Origin: Peptococcaceae bacterium
GTDB lineage: Bacteria > Bacillota > DSM-12270 > Thermacetogeniales > Thermacetogeniaceae
Assembly: GCA_003160265.1 (NCBI GenBank)
Contig: PLQY01000026.1
Span: 1,222-8,901, forward strand
Length of the DNA stretch: 7,680 nucleotides
Direction of reading: 5' to 3'
The translations under genes and the position numbers were made by a program. Each line of letters starts with the position of its first letter. Position 1 is the stretch's first letter. Under the pieces are notes generated by a model that saw only the letters and a list, made by a program, of their open reading frames with translations, did no database searches and was not told the origin of the DNA. This document shows positions 1-5,026 of this stretch, piece by piece.

Positions 1-1354
1 ACCGCATCATCATGTTGCACCGGACATGTACGAAATTGTCGCCCTGATAGAAATCAACGCCAGGCTAACCCAGGTGCAGGAGATCAATGTATTGGTCGAG
101 CCCGATCCTGGGGTTTCGGCAATAACACAACGCGTCCGGGTGGAAGAGATCATCACTACGGGGCAGTTGCAGGATATCATTCAGGCAAGCTTTACGGTGC
201 CTGATGAGAAGCCCGGCATTGAACGGATCTTGGACGTGGGCGCCGAGGTGTTTATAGCGGAGACCAAGGTCATCGACGGCCAGGTGATCATCGAAGCCGA
301 TGCCAACCTGCAGGTCATGTATGTTGCACTAACCGGCGGTGGGGATGAACACGGTCATGGGCATGGCGGTGAACAATGCGGAGCAGGCGGTTCCGGAGAC
401 CATGGGGATCATGGAGAGCATAATGTTTATCCGGACAGCCAACCGGTACACCACATGCACCACAGGTACCATTTCACCGAGTTTGTGCCTGTGCCGGACC
501 TGGCCGCCAAATACAGGCATCTCCATGCCAGGGACCTGCGCGTCTGCGTTCAGGAACTGATCGAATACCTGTCGTTCGATACTCACGGCCCGGACACCAT
601 CAGAGTGGAACTGGTCATGGAGTTCAACGTCATCGTCACAAAAACCAGGGATATCGATATTGTCACCGCCATCACCGACAACACCGCTCCCGATTACCTG
701 GTGCAGACCCTTACCCTGGAGCAGGTAGTCGGCGAGGCTCATACCCAGACGCTGGTGACGGATGAGATCCGCGTCCCCGAAAGTGAACCTGGCGCCCAGC
801 ACCTGGTCGATCTCAAGATTATCAGGATTCATGTGCCGCGGGAGGAGATCGTGCTCCTCAATGACAAGGTTGTCGTGGGCGGTGTCGTTCATCTGAAAGC
901 GATCTACGTCGCCTTGTTAGACAGCCAACCGGTGCATGCCGTGGAGGCCTGGGTCAAGTTCCGCAGCTTTATCGCCATTCCGGGGACGTTGCCTGATATG
1001 GTCGGCTATGTCAATGCCATCCTGGAGCACGCCACGGGACACGTCCAGGCGCCCGATTTTATCAAGGTCGAACTCGTTCTGCAGTTGATCGGCCGGGTGG
1101 TGGTGATCAGCCAGGTCAACACGGTGTTGTGTCCTTCCGGCGCGATGCCTGCTCCTGCTCCGTCGCCTATGCCTACAGCGACCTGCCCGCTGGGCACCAT
1201 CAGGACTACGGTCACTATCCAGCCCGGTGATACGATCTTCCAGTACGCCATGCAGTACCACGTCAGTATGGACCGGATCATTGCCGCCAATCCGGGTATC
1301 GACCCCAACAACCTGGTGGTCGGCAGCCCCTTGAACATCCCGTGCGATCCATAG
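1..1354 (+). CDS. SipL-like spore morphogenesis protein: tandem SPOCS (DUF3794) repeats plus C-terminal LysM (5' partial)
   Basis: The frame is open to the left edge. The ATG at 26 has no ribosome binding site, and the residues around it (APDMYEIVALIEINARL) align with the end of each later repeat, so the true start is upstream. Counting from that Met: end of one SPOCS repeat (1-24), a second (about 37-215), a third (about 230-369), a Pro/Ala linker (370-387) and a LysM domain (about 393-440; QPGDTI and AANPGI motifs). A histidine-rich insert (residues 107-149, 11 His) splits the second repeat. SPOCS plus LysM is the architecture of SipL in clostridia and SpoVID/SafA in bacilli, which tie coat assembly to SpoIVA or cortex peptidoglycan on the mother-cell side of the forespore. 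No signal peptide can be judged because the N-terminus is missing. Domain identity is secure; orthology to SipL is an inference, since these genomes often carry several SPOCS paralogues. Confidence 0.85.
   Translation, partial: PHHHVAPDMYEIVALIEINARLTQVQEINVLVEPDPGVSAITQRVRVEEIITTGQLQDIIQASFTVPDEKPGIERILDVGAEVFIAETKVIDGQVIIEADANLQVMYVALTGGGDEHGHGHGGEQCGAGGSGDHGDHGEHNVYPDSQPVHHMHHRYHFTEFVPVPDLAAKYRHLHARDLRVCVQELIEYLSFDTHGPDTIRVELVMEFNVIVTKTRDIDIVTAITDNTAPDYLVQTLTLEQVVGEAHTQTLVTDEIRVPESEPGAQHLVDLKIIRIHVPREEIVLLNDKVVVGGVVHLKAIYVALLDSQPVHAVEAWVKFRSFIAIPGTLPDMVGYVNAILEHATGHVQAPDFIKVELVLQLIGRVVVISQVNTVLCPSGAMPAPAPSPMPTATCPLGTIRTTVTIQPGDTIFQYAMQYHVSMDRIIAANPGIDPNNLVVGSPLNIPCDP
344..472 (+). other. 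Histidine-rich insert within a SPOCS repeat
   Basis: This segment encodes residues 107-149 of the SPOCS/LysM protein, with 11 His (HGHGHGG, DHGDHGEH and HHMHH clusters) plus Asp, Glu, Gly and one Cys. In the next repeat YVALL runs directly into DSQPVH; here about 35 residues separate the matching YVAL and DSQPVH. The insert therefore sits in one defined loop of the SPOCS fold. Metal binding is plausible from composition only. Confidence 0.7.
434..447 (+). repeat. 14-bp exact direct repeat, copy 1 (partner at 920-933)
   Basis: gacagccaaccggt occurs identically here and at 920-933. Both copies encode DSQPV at the same position of successive SPOCS repeats, with identical codons. It marks the internal duplication rather than a mobile element. 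Confidence 0.75.
920..933 (+). repeat. 14-bp exact direct repeat, copy 2 (partner at 434-447)
   Basis: Second identical copy of gacagccaaccggt, encoding DSQPV in the last SPOCS repeat of the same protein. Confidence 0.75.
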
Positions 1355-1396
1355 AGGCTGGCGACTGAGTCCGCTCGATGGCGCCGGTAAATTGCT

Positions 1397-1443
1397 GAAA
1401 AGAAAAACTGGGCGCTGCGGCATCCAGGCCCCGGGGCCCAGTT
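1397..1443. terminator. Terminator-like hairpin between the two SPOCS genes
   Basis: A perfect 8-bp inverted repeat (AACTGGGC at 1406-1413, GCCCAGTT at 1436-1443) encloses a 22-nt GC-rich loop. On the minus strand the stem is followed by a T-rich run (TTTTTCTTTT), as in an intrinsic terminator; on the plus strand only a weak T-rich tail follows. It could end the upstream SPOCS transcript weakly, or stop leftward readthrough. No minus-strand gene lies nearby to the right. The rest of the 142-bp gap (1355-1496) shows only the downstream ribosome binding site. Confidence 0.4.
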
Positions 1444-1481
1444 CAGGTTAATCTTCAGTGTGTGAGTTAACTACCATTTTT

Positions 1482-1490
1482 AAAGGAGGT
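1482..1490 (+). promoter_or_regulatory. Ribosome binding site of the second SPOCS gene
   Basis: AAAGGAGGT lies 6 nt before ATG 1497. It falls inside an in-frame extension that begins with a GTG at 1458, so it decides the start in favour of 1497. Confidence 0.9.
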
Positions 1491-1496
1491 AACGAA

Positions 1497-2300
1497 ATGA
1501 GTCCTCAGCAGATGGGTGAGAGCTGCCAGGCTCCCGCCCCGACTACAATCACTACGACTGGGATGACGTCTGCCTATTACACGTTGACGGTTCCCCAGGT
1601 CATCGGGGATGTCAATGCCCAGACCGAGGTGGACTACACCATGCACTTCCACCGGGGAGTGCTCAGGGTGGAGTCGATCGATGTCCGGCCGATGTACGTG
1701 GAATGGGACGTCATCGCGGGCAAGGTGATGTTTCATGGCAAGCTGCGCACGGAAATCCTCTATGTCACCGGGGAACACTATGTCAGGGACCGGCGGGACG
1801 AGATCGTCTCCTACGCCAACTATGGCGTTATTCCGCAGGCGGTGCCCGGGCAGAACGTCAATGTCTGCGTCAAGGTCCGCGGCGTGACCTGGGATACCGA
1901 TCAGCATGCCCGCGTGGATATCCACGTCTTGCTCGACGTGTTTATCACGGTCACCGAGTCGGTCACGATCAGCGTCCCGCTCTTTTCCAGCATCTCCGGC
2001 CAGGTGATGCTGAACGGGGTCGCCCAGGCCAACGCGATCATCGCCCTCTATGATCCCAACGGGGTGCTGGTTGCCTTTACCTTCACCACCTCCAGTGGCT
2101 ACTATGAGTTCCAAACCATAGCGCCGGGCACTTACACGATCGTGGCCGCCATCTCCGGCAACTACGAGTCCAGGTCGATCACGGTCACGGCCAACGTGCC
2201 GGTCAAGGCGAACTTCTTCCAGTCGCCGACTACCACCTGCGCGAATATCCTGTCCACCAGCACCTGCTCCTTCCTCAACGGCCTGTTGGGCGTGGTGTAG
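1497..2300 (+). CDS. SPOCS (DUF3794) protein with C-terminal carboxypeptidase-regulatory-like domain
   Basis: 267 residues from the ATG set by the AAAGGAGGT site. After a Thr/Pro-rich N-terminus (1-28), residues about 31-160 form one SPOCS domain: PQVIGDVNAQTEV opening, then GKVMFHGKL and a VIPQAVPGQNV turn before the last strands. Residues about 164-242 are a carboxypeptidase-D-regulatory/Cna-B-like beta-sandwich (ISGQVMLNGV, TSSGYYEFQTIAPGTYTI). A 25-residue tail has two Cys. There is no signal peptide or membrane segment, consistent with a protein assembled from the mother-cell cytoplasm onto the forespore, as known SPOCS proteins are. The beta-sandwich probably serves adhesion or packing, an inference with no catalytic residues behind it. 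The gene follows the SPOCS/LysM gene by 142 bp on the same strand and is isolated downstream by a strong terminator. Exact role unknown. Confidence 0.85.
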   Translation: MSPQQMGESCQAPAPTTITTTGMTSAYYTLTVPQVIGDVNAQTEVDYTMHFHRGVLRVESIDVRPMYVEWDVIAGKVMFHGKLRTEILYVTGEHYVRDRRDEIVSYANYGVIPQAVPGQNVNVCVKVRGVTWDTDQHARVDIHVLLDVFITVTESVTISVPLFSSISGQVMLNGVAQANAIIALYDPNGVLVAFTFTTSSGYYEFQTIAPGTYTIVAAISGNYESRSITVTANVPVKANFFQSPTTTCANILSTSTCSFLNGLLGVV

Positions 2301-2336
2301 CGCCACTTAGTGGTTGGTGCCCAGAGGACAAAACGG

Positions 2337-2380
2337 CCCCTGTTTTCGGCGCCGCAAGCGCCGGACAGGGGTTTATTTTT
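2337..2380 (+). terminator. Strong intrinsic terminator after the second SPOCS gene
   Basis: A two-part stem: CCCCTGT (2337-2343) pairs with ACAGGGG (2365-2371), and inside it CGGCGC (2347-2352) pairs with GCGCCG (2358-2363) around the loop CGCAA. TTTATTTTT (2372-2380) follows. It separates the SPOCS genes from spoIIR. On the minus strand the stem is followed by CCGTTTTGTCC, so weak leftward termination is also possible. Confidence 0.9.
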
Positions 2381-2390
2381 GCTGCCGCCC

Positions 2391-2420
2391 GGTTAAGAGC
2401 GCCATAAACTGGAAAGAATA
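2391..2420 (+). promoter_or_regulatory. Putative sigmaF-type promoter of spoIIR
   Basis: GGTTA (2391-2395), a 15-nt spacer, then GGAAAGAATA (2411-2420). The -10 box matches the sigmaF consensus as I recall it (GGnrAnAnTw) at every fixed position; the -35 matches GYWTA at four of five. The position just after the upstream terminator and about 75-80 nt before the gene is suitable, and spoIIR is a known sigmaF-dependent gene in Bacillus. Found by eye; not tested. Confidence 0.6.
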
Positions 2421-2497
2421 AAACCAGTGGTTGTAGATGGGTAATATTGCCATAATCCTGAGACTTGAGAAGAGAGATGTGGGGGCGGGTGGCAAGC

Positions 2498-3244
2498 ATG
2501 AAGAAGAACGGTGCGGGCAGTCGCGATACCAAGCAAGGCATGAAGAGGATTATTGTCAGGGCGGGTCTGGTTATGCTGTTTGGGGCCGCCCTGTTTGCCG
2601 GAATGGCCTTGGCGGGGGCGTCAACCTCCCAGCCTAAAACGGAGGCGCCGGCGGTTCCCGCGGTCTCCCCGGAGATGTTCCAGCGCGAGGGGGACACTAT
2701 CGGCCTGGGGCGGATTATCCGGTTCCGGGTGATCGCCGCCAGCGATAGTGCCTTTGATCAGTCAGTGAAGCTCAGGGTGCGGGATGCCGTATTGGCCTAC
2801 CTGCATCCGGAACTGCAGGGCACCGGCAGCGAGTCTGCGGCTGCCGCACTCATCTCCGGCCGGCTGCCGGGGATCCGGCAGGTTGCCCGGCAGACGGTGC
2901 AGTCCTCCGGGTCGGATAAACCGGTCCAGGTTTTCTACGGCGTCACGGCATTTCCGGACAAGACTTACGGAAGCATACTCTTCCCCGCAGGCAACTACGA
3001 GGCTTTGAAGATCGTGATCGGGTCCGGGCAGGGCCATAACTGGTGGTGTGTGCTGTTTCCGCCTCTCTGCTACGTCGACCTGACCATGGCTGCCCAGGAC
3101 CTGTCGGGCGGCCAGCAGATAGTCCCCAGCGCGGCAGGTATGGGCGGACAGGTGACCCGGTACCCCCGTCTGACCACCAAGATTGGCGTCTGGTTGACGG
3201 GCGTCAGGTTCCCTTCCCTGGCTTTCCTGCATATTGGGGGTTAG
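2498..3244 (+). CDS. spoIIR: Stage II sporulation protein R (SpoIIR)
   Basis: SpoIIR is made in the forespore, exported to the intermembrane space, and activates the membrane protease SpoIIGA so that pro-sigmaE is cleaved in the mother cell. Counting from ATG 2498 (248 residues): a basic start, a hydrophobic signal/anchor segment (about 17-41), a Pro/Ala linker, then the family domain (about 73-197) with RFRVIAASDSAFDQ, KLRVRDAVL, PAGNYEALKI and the hallmark NWWCVLFPPLCYVD. Bacillus SpoIIR is about 224 residues, so the length fits with a longer linker and tail. The usual Asn in the ANSDS motif is Ala here. The start is uncertain: 2498 is preceded by GGGTGG; 2477 and 2540 are in-frame alternatives with poorer sites, and 2540 gives the most typical signal sequence. 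A sigmaF-type promoter lies upstream. SpoIIGA is not in this window. Confidence 0.93.
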   Translation: MKKNGAGSRDTKQGMKRIIVRAGLVMLFGAALFAGMALAGASTSQPKTEAPAVPAVSPEMFQREGDTIGLGRIIRFRVIAASDSAFDQSVKLRVRDAVLAYLHPELQGTGSESAAAALISGRLPGIRQVARQTVQSSGSDKPVQVFYGVTAFPDKTYGSILFPAGNYEALKIVIGSGQGHNWWCVLFPPLCYVDLTMAAQDLSGGQQIVPSAAGMGGQVTRYPRLTTKIGVWLTGVRFPSLAFLHIGG

Positions 3245-3250
3245 CAAAGA

Positions 3251-3973
3251 TCAGCGGATGATTTGGGCGATCCAGAGCAGGACGTAGCCGCCGGCCAGCC
3301 CGATCCAGCTCCAGAAGGGGCTCTGCTGTTGGGCGGCGGGAATCAGTTCATCCTTGAGCAGGTAGGTCATCGCTCCCCCGGCCAGAGCGAGCATGAAGGA
3401 GAGGTGTTCCGGGGACAGCCGGAGCAGGAACAGGCCGAGCAGGGTGCCCAGCGGAGTAAAGACGCTGATGATGACGTTGACCAGCACCACCTGGCGTCTC
3501 CGGACGCCCCCCATGTAAAGCGGGGTGGCGGTGGCGATTCCCTCGGGGATGTTGTGCAGGGCAATGGAGAGCGCCAGCAGCGGCCCCAGGGCGCCCCCGG
3601 CAGCATAGGCCCCGGCGATGGCGATGCCTTCCGGGAGGTCGTGCATGGCGATGCCGGTGGCCATCAGGTAGCCCATCCGTTTGTAGGATGCCTCCCGGCT
3701 GTAAGTGTTCCCGCCGATTAACCTGGTCATCAGCTTATCAAGACCCCAGAGGAGGACAACCCCGGCCCCGAAGCCGATTCCGGCTTCCAGAGGCGTACCC
3801 TGGTCCAGGGCGGCGGGGATCAGGTCCAGCAGCACTACCGCCAGCATCACGCCGGCAGCTCCTCCAAGCAGAATGGCCAGGGTGCGGCGACTCCGGCTTT
3901 TCCAGATCAGGACCACAATACTGCCGAGGACCGTGGCCAGGCCGGCCAGGAGGCTGGGTAGCAGAGCGTGCAT
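3251..3973 (-). CDS. ZIP family divalent metal transporter
   Basis: 240 residues and very hydrophobic, with about eight membrane segments. The two signature metal-site helices are intact: HDLPEGIA (H111, E115) and HNIPEGIA (H140, E144), which in the ZIP family form the binuclear transport site. ZIP proteins import Zn, Fe, Mn or similar ions into the cytoplasm; the substrate cannot be told from sequence. The cytoplasmic loop is short and lacks the His-rich stretch of many eukaryotic members. The start is set by AGGTGAT (3977-3983, minus strand) just before the ATG. The gene converges on spoIIR with a 6-bp gap and no terminator between, and diverges from cphB across 68 bp. It resembles the ZupT/GufA-type bacterial branch; I would not assign a symbol. 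Confidence 0.93.
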   Translation of the reverse strand: MHALLPSLLAGLATVLGSIVVLIWKSRSRRTLAILLGGAAGVMLAVVLLDLIPAALDQGTPLEAGIGFGAGVVLLWGLDKLMTRLIGGNTYSREASYKRMGYLMATGIAMHDLPEGIAIAGAYAAGGALGPLLALSIALHNIPEGIATATPLYMGGVRRRQVVLVNVIISVFTPLGTLLGLFLLRLSPEHLSFMLALAGGAMTYLLKDELIPAAQQQSPFWSWIGLAGGYVLLWIAQIIR

Positions 3974-3976
3974 GGT

Positions 3977-3983
3977 ATCACCT
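3977..3983 (-). promoter_or_regulatory. Ribosome binding site of the ZIP transporter
   Basis: AGGTGAT on the minus strand, with the AGGTG core 5 nt before the ATG whose first base is at 3973. It supports this start. Confidence 0.7.
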
Positions 3984-3997
3984 GCCTTTTAAGACAA

Positions 3998-4026
3998 TCT
4001 ATGCTTCCAGGTGTGGTTTATGCCAA
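3998..4026 (-). promoter_or_regulatory. Possible vegetative promoter of the ZIP gene
   Basis: On the minus strand, TTGGCA (4021-4026; five of six to TTGACA), a 17-nt spacer, then CATAGA (3998-4003; a weak -10). It would give a leader of roughly 15-20 nt containing the ribosome binding site. It overlaps the cphB translation-start region, so the two divergent genes could interfere. Confidence 0.35.
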
Positions 4027-4028
4027 TT

Positions 4029-4035
4029 GGAGGTG
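4029..4035 (+). promoter_or_regulatory. Ribosome binding site deciding the TTG start of cphB
   Basis: GGAGGTG lies 6 nt before TTG 4042. No in-frame ATG fits, and the frame upstream runs antisense through the ZIP gene, so this site selects the TTG. Confidence 0.85.
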
Positions 4036-4041
4036 GTCAGT

Positions 4042-4875
4042 TTGTGCGGGAACGGACGGGGTACGCTGGTGATCATCGGCGGCTCCGAAGATAAGGAAGG
4101 CGAGTGCGTGATCCTGCGCCGGTTCGTGGAACTGGCGGCGGGCACCCGCCGCGCGGGCGACAGTGCACGGGTCGTCATCGTCACCTCCGCTACCAATCAA
4201 TCACAGGTGGTGGGGGAGACCTACTTCCGGTTGTTCAAGAAGCTGGGGGCCGGGGAGGTGGGAGTCCTCGACGTCGCCAACCGCCAGGAGGCAAATGCTG
4301 CTGCTACCTATGAGGCAGTGGCCGGGGCGAGCGGCATCTTCTTCACCGGCGGCGACCAATTGCGGATCACCAGCCTGCTGGGGGGGACGCGGTGCGACGA
4401 GGCTCTCCATGACGCCTACCGGGCCGGGGCGGTGATCGCCGGCACCAGCGCCGGGGCGTCGGTCATGAGCGAGACCATGATCGTGGAAGGGGAGGATGCT
4501 GAGGCCCCACAGCGGAACATCGTGCAGATGGCCCCTGGGATGGGCCTGATCCGGGAGGTGGTCATCGATCAGCACTTCGCCCAGCGCGGCCGGCTGGGGC
4601 GGCTGCTGACCGCAGTAGCCCAGCACCCCTACATGCTGGGGGTGGGGATCGATGAGGATACCGCCATCGTGCTGCTGCCGGACGATATCTTCGAGGTGAT
4701 CGGCTCACAGGCGGTGACGGTGATCGATGGGACCCAGATCCGGGAGACCAACATCTCCGAGTCCGGCCCCCGTGCGCCCCTAGCCCTGACCAACGTGATC
4801 CTGCACACCCTGCCGGCAGGCTACAGGTTTGACAAGAAGCAGCGGCTGCTGATACTCCCGGGGGGATCCGGTTAG
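4042..4875 (+). CDS. cphB: Cyanophycinase (peptidase S51 family)
   Basis: A cytoplasmic serine hydrolase that cuts cyanophycin into beta-Asp-Arg dipeptides. The start is TTG 4042, giving 277 residues, against 271 for the Synechocystis enzyme. Visible blocks: GTLVIIGGSEDK (7-18), the FFTGGDQ substrate loop (100-106), the nucleophile elbow GTSAGAS with Ser136, IDQHF with His178, and GIDEDTA with Glu205. Those three residues sit at a constant +4 offset from the Ser132/His174/Glu201 triad I recall for Synechocystis CphB, strong support for an active enzyme rather than another S51 peptidase. A Gly-rich end (ILPGGSG) closes it. cphA follows by 151 bp on the same strand with no terminator between, so co-transcription is likely. 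An isoaspartyl dipeptidase to finish degradation is not in the window. Confidence 0.95.
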   Translation: MCGNGRGTLVIIGGSEDKEGECVILRRFVELAAGTRRAGDSARVVIVTSATNQSQVVGETYFRLFKKLGAGEVGVLDVANRQEANAAATYEAVAGASGIFFTGGDQLRITSLLGGTRCDEALHDAYRAGAVIAGTSAGASVMSETMIVEGEDAEAPQRNIVQMAPGMGLIREVVIDQHFAQRGRLGRLLTAVAQHPYMLGVGIDEDTAIVLLPDDIFEVIGSQAVTVIDGTQIRETNISESGPRAPLALTNVILHTLPAGYRFDKKQRLLILPGGSG

Positions 4876-4911
4876 GGCGCCGTGGGACAATCTGGATTGA
4901 AAGGTTCAAGC

Positions 4912-4941
4912 GTATAGAACAGCCACATCCTGGAAAAATAA
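4912..4941 (+). promoter_or_regulatory. Putative forespore (sigmaF-type) promoter ahead of cphA
   Basis: GTATA (4912-4916) matches the sigmaF/sigmaG -35 element. After 14-15 nt comes TGGAAAAATA (4931-4940), which matches GGnrAnAnTw at all fixed positions except the first with a 14-nt spacer; with 15 nt, the G pair aligns but the T is off by one. The expected transcript start is near 4948, giving a leader of about 80 nt. It is similar to the box found before spoIIR. The rest of 4876-5026 holds only a weak 6-bp inverted repeat and the cphA ribosome binding site. Confidence 0.45.
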
Positions 4942-5012
4942 AAGAATCTTGGGGTCAGGGATTCTGCCGCAGTCGTTATAAAAAGGACAGATACGCTATC
5001 TCTTGCAGCTAC

Positions 5013-5019
5013 AGGAGGG
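5013..5019 (+). promoter_or_regulatory. Ribosome binding site of cphA
   Basis: AGGAGGG lies 7 nt before GTG 5027, fixing the start; the resulting MKILE N-terminus is typical of the family. Confidence 0.9.
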
Positions 5020-5026
5020 CATTGAA

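Noticed and set aside
26..28. ATG 26 as the start of the SPOCS/LysM gene
   Set aside because: No ribosome binding site precedes it, the frame stays open to the window edge, and the first residues align with the interior of a SPOCS repeat.
1467..2306. Minus-strand open frame of 279 codons opposite the second SPOCS gene
   Set aside because: The plus strand has a clear ribosome binding site and recognisable SPOCS and beta-sandwich domains; the antisense translation is Asp/Arg/Gly-rich and patternless.
3975..4001. Possible sigmaG-like promoter for cphB (GTATC, N15, CAATCTA)
   Set aside because: Only four of five and five of seven consensus positions match, in a short divergent region where chance matches are likely; not strong enough to annotate.
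3688..4041. Upstream in-frame extension of cphB
   Set aside because: It runs antisense through the ZIP gene, has no family similarity, and the GGAGGTG site with TTG 4042 gives the expected cyanophycinase length.
4943..4965. Inverted repeat AGAATC/GATTCT before cphA as a terminator or riboswitch
   Set aside because: Only a 6-bp AT-rich stem with an 11-nt loop and no T-run; no known riboswitch or T-box motif is visible.
4949..4982. Vegetative promoter for cphA using TATAAA at 4977-4982
   Set aside because: The only -35-like hexamer (TTGGGG at 4949) is 22 nt away, too far, and the correctly spaced hexamer is unlike TTGACA.
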